NCBI GenBank assembly: GCA_018292915.2
Contig: JACVVK020000220.1
Span: 503,001 to 567,000 of the forward strand
Source: Batillaria attramentaria
Lineage: Eukaryota; Mollusca; Gastropoda; Batillariidae
DNA: 64,000 bases
Reading direction: 5' to 3'
Each line of letters opens with the position of its first letter. Positions within the stretch are counted from its first letter, which is position 1. Of the stretch, positions 46,761 through 58,532 are shown in pieces. Below the pieces are notes generated by a model. It had not been told where the DNA came from. It worked only from the letters and a program-made list of their open reading frames with translations, and did no database searches. The translations under genes were made by a program, and so were the position numbers.

Positions 46761-47176
46761 CGTGTGAGTGATACGAATGTAGCTGCCGTTGAAGAATGTT
46801 TTCTCCTTTTAATAAAGGAAACATTACTGCTCCATGATCATGTTTGTTGTTGTTGTTTGTTTCTTAGAGTTTCAAGTAAAGTTATTTTTTGTTACAATAC
46901 AAACATATTATTTACAAAGTTGATAGTTCGACACGTTTATGAGTCTAAATGCTTTTTGCCATATACTATACCAAACGTGTTCTGTTACCATTCTCCTTGT
47001 GTAAATACTCTGTAAAATGCCAGCCTCCATTCAAAAATGATTGTCAAAGCCATGCTAATGATACCTGCGTGCAAAACGATTTTTCGAAACAAGCCTTTGT
47101 TTTCCGTACTGGTGTATGTACTTGAGTGGCTCTAGACTACTGTGGAAAATACATTATAAATTCATTATTGACGTTA

Positions 47177-47244
<68 letters not shown>

Positions 47245-47743
47245 CGGATCAGCTTGATCAGTAGTTTATTTTTGTTATATATGGTATAAAAATTAATATA
47301 TTGATTGCTTACAGTAAATATGAAGATGTGTTTGGCATAAATAATGCTCCACACTACCTGGGATGATTGGCTCGATCTAAGTCAGGACGAGGGTAACATG
47401 TGAAGTTCTAGAACATCATGCTTAAGAGGCTAGACAATGCAGCATGAAGCAACTCGAACTGGACAGTTGCAAGCACACTTTGAGAAACCGTTGAATACGT
47501 GGCATATACAACAATAGTTACAATGTTACGTAAATTGAAGCAATATCTGGACAGACTATACATGCTTTTTTTGCAAAGCAAATTACAGTTCAGGTTCAGT
47601 CTATAAAAGAAGATGTCCTCTGTCAACAGCACGGTAGATTCCTGTCACACAGACAACTAAACAGCAGAACAGAACATAGCAGCATATCTACACGCCTCAT
47701 AATAAATAAACACAACTGACACGTACAAAGGTGAACAAACAAT

Positions 47744-47813
<70 letters not shown>

Positions 47814-48083
47814 CGTGCGTGCGCAAGACGATTTTTAGCACACCTCCCTGAGACAAACTCGGCAGACACAGTTCGGAGGGAGCCTAGGAGGTTGTTGTAT
47901 ACCTCCAAGAGTTATCGACCTTTAAAAAACCAGTAGGGACACAAGAAACAAAATAATGTATGAAATATCAACATCAACGATACAAGGAACATAACCATTG
48001 TGACATGACCATCTGCATGGAATTTTCTCTGACTCTCTTGTGCAGTGAGTATTTCTCAAAAGGAGGGATGGGGTTTCACGATC
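46409..48083. other. intergenic region between D and E 3' ends
   Basis: Contains (TG)n at about 46692-46766, (CA)n at about 47178-47243 and (TG)n at about 47744-47820. No exon was seen. A minus-strand AATAAA near 47262 could be used by gene E. Confidence 0.5.
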
Positions 48084-50125
48084 CTACCCTGTATTCGCAG
48101 ATGGAGACGCAGAAGGATGTAGGTAGTCGTCTGGAAGAGGCTCAGCTCTGTGACATGGTCGGGGTGGTTCTTCTTCTGAAGCAGTACAGAAGATAAAATG
48201 TTACTGAGAGAGAGAGAGAGAGAGAGAGAGCTTTCTTTGAAAAAAAAAACAAAGAAAAAACCGACTTCTTCCTCACCTTGGCTCTCAGGATTCGACTGAT
48301 CAGATACTTCCCAGTAGTAATTTGTTTCCTCTTCGAAAGAGTCCGAGATATTCTGATCGTTATGCAGATCATCCATGTCAAAACGTTCCTGTTGTACGGG
48401 TCTGGAGCTTGTGTCAACTTTTATGACTGAAAGTAAATGTCATTTCTAACACTGCTTTATGCCCGAAAACAAGACTATCCCCACTACCCCGAACTACCGC
48501 CCCTCCCCTCCTCTCCCCGAAAACAAAAAAATAAAAACCCAAACAAAACACACACCAAAAAAACTGACAACAAAAAACAAAGAACAAAAACCCCCCCCCC
48601 CCCCGTCCAAAAAAACAACAAAGAAAACAAACAAACAAACAAACAAATAAAAATTCTAACAAAGCAACCAAACGAAACAAGAAAAAACATAATAAATCAA
48701 AGAAAGACCCTAACTATATTATAAAAACCAAACAAACGAACAGACCAAAAACAATAACAGACAAGCAAGAAGCACAAAGAAAATCCAAGGAAAACAATTA
48801 AAAAATCCGCGTAAACAAATTTGCTATTACCAACATGTTCGCAATGACTTCTGATGGCCGGAAAAATGGCCATTTACAAAGCTGTGAGGTTGTTTGCCAT
48901 ATGAATAGATGTTCCATTTTGGCCAGTGTGGCCATTTCATGTCTTCACGGCTTCTAAGAGAAGATATATGAATTTCTTTGGCCTAACGCTTCGGGACCTG
49001 CACTGGGGATGAAAAACGTCAAACCGATCATGGATGTATACCCTAAAGAAGGGTTACTGGTCATATGCACAACATTACCTCTTTTTACAATAACGACCGT
49101 GAGGACTATGGCGATAGCCAAAGCCAACAGTGCAATAGCAGCGACACCACCGACAATGCTGATCAGGCCGCTTTCTCCCTTGTCACTGGATTTGTTCTCG
49201 CCTTCGGTTGATATTTCAAATTCTGCACAAAGAAAGCCAGAGCCAAATATGGAAAGGTCAGTTTCTTCTTATAAAATCGAAATTGGCGGACTATTTCTGA
49301 ATATATCTTTCACTTTTACTTAGTGCTGCCACTCAGACTCTGAATACGACGGGGGGAAAATGTAATACGTTTCTGAAGTGTGGTTACGAACTCTAGAAGA
49401 TATACTCACGTGTGTCCATTCGAATACAAATGTGAACATGTCCAGTGCCAACGTCATTAGTGAGTTTCAGCCGCCACTGTCCCTCCTCCCCTTTCCTCAC
49501 ATCGTCCAGCCGGACAGTCAGCGTCAGGTCAGGCGGAATACCGTTTAAACTTACAAATCTGAAAAAGAAAACAGTGCCGATTTACCTACCCAACAACTTA
49601 TTGAAAACAAGTGTCATGTGCGATCCGGAAGATCTACACATACTTTACAATTGTCGCGTGTAAAGAGCGATGACACTAACCGTCCGTAGGTGACAAGTAA
49701 GAAAATAATGTGAAACAAAATAGGAAGCTGAGAAACAAACAATTTGCTGTAGATACCGACATTTGGCAGTATCCTACATCTCAACACTTAATGACTAAGA
49801 TATCTTTCAAGGAAATATTTATTCGTCTCATCAAACTTACACACACTGCAACAGAAACAACATTAAAATCAGGAAGTATCTTCCGCTTTTTGTTACAGCA
49901 AAATGGTGTCTAAATGAAATGTATCAAACCTAGAGCAGTCCATTTCTAATGGTCCGCGATATGGAAAAAACACGCTGGGAGGACATGAATCGTCCGCTGT
50001 TGACAGTAAGAGTCGACAATCAACAAACTCTTTGGAATGTGCCCGGACCATAAAATTAAGTTTTACATCTTGATGCGGGATCACTGTGATTTCAGCTGTT
50101 GCCTTGTCGACAAACTTGGGTGGAC

Positions 50126-50184
<59 letters not shown>

Positions 50185-52149
50185 AAACATGATACGACAC
50201 GGACCACGCGTAAACAAACTGAGAGAGCAAGATGCATTGTAATGCGAGTTCGACACTAGACCATCGCTCAGCATTTCAAACTTGCAAGTGCCCATTGCAG
50301 CCGTTTTGCAGGCAACCGCTCGTCCATAAGTCGTGCTGCCTATATCAATATCATTTAAACATTATTACCTCGAGGACAATAAAATCAGGTTATTATTAAA
50401 ACATGCAGATAAGAAGACCTCAGAATCAAGTAGCATATCCGATCTGTCGAAGTATTACATTTTTCTTTACGTTCAACTAGCAGTTGTTTTCCCTCTTTGT
50501 TCCTCAACAACTACATTTTGCCGATCGCTGCATCATTGCATTTGAGAGTTTTGACCCCTTGTTCGTGGTTGAGAGAGGTATTAAACTGTGATTAATTATA
50601 AAGTACAGGTGATTGTTTAGGCGACACAGAGACAGAAACACAAAGAAACAGACAGAGAGTATTACATTTGACCAGCAGCGTGGCTGTTTTGTTGTGACTA
50701 GCTCCTGGTGCCTCACAGTGAATGAGGCCAGCGTCCTGACAACCCACAGCAGGAAACCTGTATCGGATCTGTCCACTGCTGTAGATGCTGCCTTCCATCT
50801 CTACCCCGTATCTGTCCAACAGGCGGGCAGTGACAGGAGGGTTGCCGTTCTCCCACACGCACGTAACTTTGACTAGTGTGTTTTGAGACACTGGTTCGAG
50901 GCTTTTTGAAGACAGGGTCAGATTCAATATCTTAGCAGGATCTGCAATTTTAATGGCTGCTTTAGGGGAGCCGGGATAGCCAAATGGTAGACTGTTGGAC
51001 TCTCCATGTTCGGGTAGTGAGTCCGAATCACTAGGGCCAAATATTTGTGCTAGCTTTTTTTCTCGTTGTCCCGTCTTTGATATCACCCTTACATCGTGGA
51101 AAAGGACGCTAAACTCCCAAGCACCCACCCATCCTCAATGGCTGCTTAAACCCTCGACTTGCTAGTCATCAGATGATGATGAAGATACTACTACTACTAG
51201 CTTACTACTATTACTACTACTCCTCGCGCGGCGTTAAGCCCTACAAAACTAACAACTACTACCACCAATAATAATAATAATAATAATCTGTCCGATGGGC
51301 CGCACAAAACTAGCGTAACTACTAAGGAGTATTCAATTGACATAGTTAAAATCGTCAGATTTCGCAGAACTAAAGTAACAAAATGTATTGCTCAGAGAGA
51401 GAGAGAGAGAGATTTTACACGTGACGTTGAAAGTGATGGCTGTCTCTCGTTTGTTTGCATCTGTCCGCCATATCCACAAGGTGCCATCCTCTCTTGTAAC
51501 AGTCTTTGTAAAGAGAAACTCCCCAGTATGCTGTGAGCAGCTGCATCCGTACTCTCGTCGAGGTATTTCACAAGAACCATTGAGCTGGAGGATACGACAG
51601 TACACTGTCGGGATTCTGCTCCCCGGAGTTTTGCGCGCTATGGTAAGTATGACATCGTTCTCTAGAACACAGGTTTTCTCGGGAAATTTGAATGGTATTT
51701 TGACCAATGAATGTTCAGGGGCACTCAGTGTATATTCATTCAAGGATGGAAAGATGATACCTCCACCTGAGAGAGATAATGGAAACAACTCATAGTGGAA
51801 GCGACTACTGAATCAAATAAGACGTAATTGAAAACAAGACGAAATAAAACAAGAAAAGAGAAATATAAACAGGAAACAAACAACAACAAAAAAGAACAGC
51901 TAAATAACAGTCTCCAAACTTTGTTTTCAACAAGGAAGGATTGTTGTAATACCCGTCTTTGTGAAAGCCTACAATGACTAATTTAAACTCCACTGTTATC
52001 ACGAAAAAGGGACCAGCAAAACAAACAGTCAAATTTACGTAATGACAAATGACAAAAAATATGTACTCACAGAATACTCCAAAGACTGGTTCCTGCAATA
52101 TACCGACAAGCGTTAACACAAACCCAATTTTCTGTCTCAGGTCACCCAT
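48084..52149 (-). CDS. receptor gene E: three extracellular domains + transmembrane + tyrosine tail
   Basis: Eight exons 5' to 3' on the minus strand: 52149-52071, 51766-51419, 50941-50666, 50125-49930, 49558-49410, 49222-49079, 48426-48277, 48175-48084. The frame is open for 477 residues. Exon number, order and phases (1,1,1,2,1,1,1) equal those of gene B. The signal peptide core is GFVLTLVGIL. Domain 1 (27-142) has CSC, TKTVTREDGTLWIW and FNVT. Domain 2 (143-234) has CVWENGNPPVTARLLD and GLIHCEAPGAS. Domain 3 (235-349) has PPDLTLTVRLDDVRK and GQWRLKLTND in place of the usual F-strand Cys. The transmembrane segment (about 368-395) is GLISIVGGVAAIALLALAIA and onward, followed by KR. The acidic tail has TNYYWEV (compare NFYQEV in B) and DDYLHP (YxxP; compare YLVP in B). 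The acceptor of exon 4 sits directly after a (TG)n array. A surface signalling receptor is likely; the ligand is unknown. Confidence 0.9.
48440..48800. repeat. A/C-rich low-complexity block
   Basis: Long AAAAC/CAAA-rich sequence with a C14 run and an (AAAC)n run in gene E's intron 6. The open frames here are low complexity. Confidence 0.85.
50129..50182. repeat. (CA)n array abutting gene E exon 4 acceptor
   Basis: On the minus strand it reads (TG)n TAG directly before exon 4, replacing the expected pyrimidine tract with UG repeats. Confidence 0.98.
50966..51136 (+). mobile_element. tRNA-derived SINE with target-site duplication in gene E
   Basis: Near full-length copy (GGGGAGCCGGGATAGCC head). 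AATGGCTGCTT is duplicated at 50952-50962 and 51137-51147. The left duplicate is only 10 bases upstream of gene E's exon 3 on the minus strand, so the insertion lies close to that acceptor's branch region. Confidence 0.9.
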
Positions 52150-54505
52150 ATTAACTAAAACCTCTCATCATCACTGTCACAGGCACATCTTTGCAGAGGT
52201 TTCATAAAATCCAGCTTCTGACTCATACTTATGTTTCCGTTTTAAAATGTTAAATTTGGCCCTTCTATAGATGGCCTTTCCACCGTTTATTTCACAAATA
52301 ATTCTTTCCGCATCACACTTACTTGCAGTGTTGCGCGGTCAGGGAAGTAGTTGGGTGTTGGGGTGGGTAAGCGCGCGCGAGAGAGAGAGAGAGAGGCAGA
52401 GGCAGAGAGAGAGAGAGATGGTGCAATGATGTAGTCCACAGTGAGGTTTGGTTTATCAACACACTGAAGTGAAAATATTGTTGAACTCTGAAGCAAAAAA
52501 ATGGTTAAAGATTTCATTTGATATTCAATTCTACAAGCTCACAGGGAAGAGCTTTACGCATGTACCGTTGAGATGGTTGCCACTCATAGCCCATGTTAGA
52601 TAAGAACATGGAGTACATGGAGTACACAACAGATTACAAAAGATCTCCAGCGTGAACTTTTCCTCGGCACGTTCGGCGAAGGTGTAGAAAACTGCGTAAA
52701 AAGTACGCATATAATATGCGTGTGTAGAAAATCTTGAGTGTCTAGAAATTCAGGGGGTACCTAAATGGTGGTCTCGTACTATTCCATATTGAGACCGTTG
52801 ATCAAACGCTCAGTGTCGGAATCCTACACCAGTTTGCTCGTCTACGAATCTCAGCCCGCTTAGAACGTTTTCCATGGTGCTCTTTTTGTGATTTTTATTA
52901 CATTCGGTTGTGTAATACTAAGACACAAGAAGTAATTTCAGATCTGATTTTAGCAAATAAAACTGTGAGAGTTACGGTATACTTGTATCGTTGTTGAGAG
53001 TGCCTTACGAAGCGTTCATACAAGACGCGCTGGGTCATGAAAGACGGTCATTCCTAATTTCTACAACGACTAAACTGGGTAGGATTTGACACCAAACGGC
53101 ATTATCGTGGGGATTTAAAATGATACGGGACTATTGTACATAATGCCCAAGAAATTTAGCAATCCGTGAAAATTCATATCATACACACGACAGCCAGGCT
53201 TCAAATGACACGTAGAGTGCAGGGTGCATGTAGAGTGCAAAGTCCATTTCCCGTTGTACCCATTCAGGTAGGCGCAGGGGTAAATGTAGACCACTGTGCA
53301 CACTGCACTACACAACCACTCCCGGATATGCGACAACTCAGGTGAGGGAGTTCCTGTGACGTTTCCCTTGAAACTAATCAGAAGTTTTTCGTTGTACTAC
53401 GGTGAATCAAACGCAATGATGCTGTCTAGTGTACTCCACTGGAGGAGGACAACACGGGATTTTCGTGTTTTCGGTTCATTGTGTGATTCCTTTGGCTGTG
53501 TTAATGCCTTGACATAACAAAGCAATGTTGTCGCGTCGAAGGTATGAGTGGCACTGCCTGAATTCCCCTTCATCTCTCAAGTTCCTCGTCAAGTGAAAGA
53601 GTGGAAGAGGTATTTACACAGAAACTCAGTGCACCTCTGCTAATATCAGACTAGGTCACCTGTCCGTAATACTTGTACATGAAATTAGAGTTGATGATGC
53701 CTAATTCTTATAGATCGCAAGATCATCATACGACACTAAAGATGTATCTGTACATCATTCAGGCAACTAGACGAACATCAGTAAGAAGTGTGCATTTCTA
53801 ATCCACAGTAAGACGTGACGCTTGCTTAATTCCTGTATGGCCATTGAGTCATTAGCGAGTTTTAGAATTCACGTCACGTATCCTATAGGGGACAGATACG
53901 TTACTTAATACTTGTCGCGCCCGTATCGCACATTCTCGCGAGATTTTCCCGTTACGTGCGGGATTCCCTATCCGAAGCCTTTGATACGTGCGCTGTTCTC
54001 TATCCGTTTGGAACAGAAGAGTTTTGATTTTGAAGGTAAGTATCACTTTCTTTGTGTTTTTAAAGATGTTTTCTTACATTTGATTATATATTTCATATCA
54101 AAGAAGCGTAAGCAAGTCATGTACCAGTCTACGAAAGACACCACCCATAAACGAATAACAGCCCGCCAGTGGGCCAGTACGTATCAGCACAGATCTAGAA
54201 ACGAGATTTGAGCTCCACGCTTTGATTCGCTCACGTAAATGAGCTCACGTAGTACTTTTAGACGACAAAGCAGTAAAACTGCAAGAGCCATGCTATTTGC
54301 GAACTGGTTTTTTTATCACCAGGTACTGCAAGACCTATAAAAATATGCATTTTGCGTGTTTTATTCTGAAATGGGGTAGCCGGTGACCTACATTCCAGGC
54401 CAGGCCCAGTTTGCGCCGTTGCAGACTGAAAGTTTTAGTCAGTACAGGCGCTAGAATAGACAACAACTTCTAAAACCACTATGTGATTTTATTCATTCAT
54501 TCATG

Positions 54506-54555
<50 letters not shown>

Positions 54556-55772
54556 AACTAGGTCTTCCGGAGTCTTATTAATTTTGATTCCCATCAATCA
54601 TAATGCATTGTCTACCATGTCTCCTTTCCTCCCTCACCCCTTCACCATTTTATTTATTTATTTGCTGCAATTGCACTATGCGTATTGACCAATTTGGGAA
54701 GGCGCCTTGTTGTTTTGTTGTTGTTGTTCAATACTTATTAATTGATTAAAATTGTTGCTTTCAGTCAGGCATTTCAGTCTATCTGTCACTGACATAACTC
54801 GTTTTTTCTAGTATTCTTGCATCGGTTTTTTTTTTTTTTTTTTTTTTCTGTTCTCGTTTCATTTCACAGATGGCTCAGTGCCAGTTATTCCTCATCAGCG
54901 TCTTTCAGCAAGAGTGGGAGAGTGGGGTCCACGGTTTTCTCCATGATCTGTAGACAAAAGGAAGCCATAACACAATCACAGTCGCAGCAGAGTGACAAAA
55001 TATTAGAATTTCATCATTTTTTAATTTTGAAAATCAACTTCACAATAATTCTTAGCTTTAATGGGCTAAGGTCACGCCCTTTAACAGACAAGAATTAGGC
55101 CTAAATTGTCGTTGTTTTCCTTCCTCCCACTGATTATCTTGTGATTAACAAATACAGTTTAAAATGGAACTGAAAGGCTTGCCAAACAGCTCTGTTGTAT
55201 TAATCAAAGCACACGCCTGTGGTAAAGGAATGGGTCACGCACTGAGTCGGTTGGAATGTAAGCTTAGCAGAGCATCAAGGTCACTGATGATGCTCTGGTG
55301 TAGGAAGCAAGGTTTTCTTTCGTGATCTACAGCCGGTATGAGCGAGCCCTCCCCCCCCCCCCATCCCTTTTCGGCCCCCGTGAACCATTTTACTCTTCTA
55401 TTCCTTGCGGGTCTTTGTGCTGCGTGTGGATGCTGTGTGTGTGTGTTTGTGTGTGCGCGTGCGTGCGTGCGTGCGCGCGCGCGCGCGCGTGAGAGAGAGA
55501 GAGAGAGAGAGATTTCCACATACCACAAAAAATCGTCGGTGCTGTTGCGTCAGCACGTGCCGGCAATACAACAGGAAATGCTGGAGTTCTTTCCTTTGGT
55601 TGAAAAAACGTGAAATCTAAACCCTGCTCTGCTTCACGCATCTAACCCGTACGTATCGCGATGCGTGTGCGTGCCGTGCGACACGTGACGCAAATTCTAA
55701 AACTCTCTATTGTACATACCTGCGCAGCATCAACGCTCAAAATAGCAATCAGTGGAGGGGGGGGGGGGGGCG

Positions 55773-55815
<43 letters not shown>

Positions 55816-55828
55816 ATGACAGAGGGCC

Positions 55829-55893
<65 letters not shown>

Positions 55894-56127
55894 TTATCAG
55901 ATATATGTGAGGTGAATAGGTCAGCTCTTTTACATGCATGGGGGGGGGGGGGGGGGTATCTACAATCGTACCGCTGAAACACCTCACAAATCTAAGGGTA
56001 TCTCTCACCGTTCATGTGGCTCCCATTCCCCTGCCACTGAGAGGAAAATGGTTGGTACAACCTAGGCCATATGAACTGGAAATTGTATATTTTTGAGTTG
56101 GAAAATATTGATTAATTTTGAATTGGA

Positions 56128-56189
<62 letters not shown>

Positions 56190-56395
56190 CCCTTCATCTT
56201 TCGTCTTTACTGCATTGGATTTAGATTTACTATGCATGTAACTATGCATGAACTATGCATGCGTATATGAATAATTATTTCTTTGCTTCAATCAAGTAAG
56301 AATAACCCCAAAGGGTGAGGTGTATACTTATGCATAATGCATTATTATATGTATAGATCTAGGAGATGTGTGCTTTGTATGCCATTTGGAGTTAA

Positions 56396-56573
56396 TAATA
56401 ATAATAAAATGGTGTACTTAAGAGACGCCCTCCCTACTCTCTCGGGAGCTCAGGGCGCCTTACAATCAACACAAACTCCCTCACCCAGAAACACACGCAA
56501 CATGCCTCCACACATACATTTAACTACATGTACAAACACATGATGTGCAGCATCATACGTGGGCTGCCCCCGG

Positions 56574-56630
<57 letters not shown>

Positions 56631-56645
56631 ACACACACACACACA

Positions 56646-56699
<54 letters not shown>

Positions 56700-56760
56700 A
56701 CCAGCAAGATGATGATGTGGCAACAGTTATTGGTTAAATGCTGTGAAGAGGTGGGTTTTC
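56396..56760 (+). mobile_element. dispersed repeat with (AAT)n start, interrupted by (CA)n
   Basis: An AATAATAATAAAATGG start leads into CTCGGGAGCTCAGGGCGCC and, after a (CA)n array (56575-56697), GAAGAGGTGGGTTTTCAAA. Resembles the end unit near 20553. Confidence 0.5.
56575..56697. repeat. (CA)n microsatellite, about 123 bp
   Basis: CA array with two AGA interruptions. Confidence 0.98.
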
Positions 56761-56773
56761 AAATTTGTTTTGA

Positions 56774-56821
56774 AAGACTACGTGATTTAGTTAAGTTGCT
56801 CCATCTAAATCACGTAGTCTT
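56774..56821. repeat. 17-bp perfect inverted repeat hairpin
   Basis: AAGACTACGTGATTTAG (56774-56790) pairs perfectly with CTAAATCACGTAGTCTT (56805-56821) across a 14-base loop. Confidence 0.9.
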
Positions 56822-56870
56822 AATCCGCTGAAACCTCATGCAGAGCTTTAAGGGTGGGGGGGGGGGGTAG

Positions 56871-56990
56871 TTAGTTAGTTAGTTAGTTAGGGCTTAACGC
56901 CGCGCAAGCAACAAAGGCTAATTCGCGGCTCATGAAAGTCCCTTCCTGCCAGGTCCTATAAAACATAAAAATTCCCGCTTTAAAACAAGA
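56871..56990 (+). mobile_element. GTTAG-headed dispersed repeat
   Basis: Second forward copy of the 12964 family: (GTTA)n GGGCTTAACGCCGCGCAAGC, then AACAAAGGC...TTCGCGGCTC. Confidence 0.7.
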
Positions 56991-57132
56991 TGTAAATAAA
57001 TATGAAAAGTCTATCGGGTCTAAATGAGAAAATCTTTTTTAACATAGGTGGTCAGTGAAGACTGAATATTTGATGTCTATAATTTATAGAACAGGTTGAC
57101 CTCTTTCAGGAAACTGAAGATGCTGTCGGGGG

Positions 57133-57296
57133 GGGGGGGGGGAGTTTAACGTCCTTATCCACGATATTATGGGTGATATCAAAGACGGGGCAATCAGAAA
57201 AGGCCAGCACAAATATTTGGCCCCAACCGGGACTCGAACTCGCGACCCGAGCATTGAGAGTCCAACGCTCTACCATTTGGCTATCCCAGCTCCCCT
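57133..57296 (-). mobile_element. tRNA-derived SINE, reverse orientation
   Basis: Reverse copy from AGTTTAACGTCCTTATCCACG to CTCTACCATTTGGCTATCCC and AGCTCCCC. A G-rich run marks its tail side. Confidence 0.87.
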
Positions 57297-57593
57297 GCAG
57301 AGCTAAAGGGGGGCGACGTCTGCTAGTACTGGAGATGCACCAGAATATTCTAGGGCAGCCTGTTAGTGCTGGTTGGACGCTGCATCGCTCGTGGGTATAT
57401 CGCCGCATGCTCACCTGATGAGGGTCCCATTGCCCCGAAACCATGGTCGTGAGCCAATTCATATGGCCTAGGTTGTACCGACCATTTTCCTACGGTGGGA
57501 GGGGAATGGGGGCCCTAGATCTTTTTGGTGTTTCGGCGGTAGAATTGTAGATCCCCCAACCCCCTCCATTGTGGCTTGTAGCCAGTGTGCAGC

Positions 57594-57651
57594 CCCCGTA
57601 CCAGGGGCCGTAACGCTACACTAGTGTAGCGTTACGGCCCCTGGTACGGGG
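57594..57651. repeat. 58-bp perfect palindrome
   Basis: A 29-base half ending in CGTAACGCTACACT is followed with no spacer by its exact reverse complement, centred on ACTAGT at 57622/57623. It lies about 220 bases upstream of gene F's ATG. Confidence 0.95.
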
Positions 57652-57812
57652 ATGGCCAGTGTGGAGCAATGGCATACAAAGCACACCTCCTAGGTAGAGC
57701 TTTCAGCTTTACTTACTTCCCCTACTTTCAAAGTGACCTGACTGAGCGCATGATTTCGGCTTTAGCGACGCCTTTGTTACTATTCTATAGATAATATATT
57801 TTGACTTCTTTT

Positions 57813-57845
57813 CTGCGCGGCGTTTAGCCCTAACTAACTAACTCC
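57813..57845 (-). mobile_element. reverse GTTAG-repeat end at gene F's first splice acceptor
   Basis: GCGCGGCGTTTAGCCC and CTAACTAACTAACTCC are the reverse complement of the GTTAG repeat head. The CTAAC units lie 18-26 bases before the AG at 57858-57859. Confidence 0.75.
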
Positions 57846-57870
57846 TTTCTTCTTTTCAGATATTTTAGCT

Positions 57871-58459
57871 ATGGGAAACCTATTGCGGATGCCAGTTCTT
57901 GCGTTGTTCCAAAGTTCGATGCTGACTTTTTTAGTAGAAGCAGGTAAAACTGTCTTGACAATAAGTACGCACGAACGTATATTTTGTCACTCACTAGGTA
58001 CTGGCGGCGAAACACTACGTCCAAACAAATATTATACAAAGAATACAACTTCTGTCAAAGTCTGTCAGTTTGCAAAACTGAAATACTACATCTCTGAATG
58101 TATTTTCTCTCTACTTTTCATATGCTGTTTAATAAGTTCTGGCAAATTAGCCGCATCTTTATCAAAGAAATTTATTACGTATTACACGTTCTTTCTTCAG
58201 GGGAAGTGCCTTCCTGCAAAGTTGATCCCGTATATCAAGGTGAAAACGCGACTATACTGTGTTTATTAAACGCCTTGAACACCAGCACTGTCGAGAAATA
58301 TGACACTACTAACTGGACGTTCCAAGGTAAAAAAAATCAAACAAAAAAACACCTAAACTAAACACAAACAAACAAACGAACAACACAGAAACAAAACCAA
58401 TCAACAAATAATAAAAGGAAAAACAAACCACAAACACAAAAATGCAAAACAAAAACAAA

Positions 58460-58532
<73 letters not shown>

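Larger units (their letters stand above)
52150..57859. other. intergenic region between divergent genes E and F
   Basis: No exon was recognised. Contents: a GA-rich run (52378-52418); about 2 kb without recognisable repeats (52500-54480); (TG)n (54511-54553); poly-T (54826-54847); TG/CG/GA arrays (55436-55512); TC/AC/TG arrays (55770-55892); a TA/TG array (56130-56187); a dispersed repeat (56396); (CA)n (56575-56697); a 17-bp-arm hairpin (56774-56821); a GTTAG repeat (56871); a reverse SINE (57133); and the palindrome at 57594. Confidence 0.6.

Noticed and set aside
48414..48724. Open frames rich in Phe/Val or Lys/Thr/Asn
   Set aside because: Low-complexity A/C-rich intron sequence of gene E.
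53115..54211. Short open frames in the E-F interval
   Set aside because: No family resemblance, no phase-compatible splice sites and no shared motifs with the receptors.
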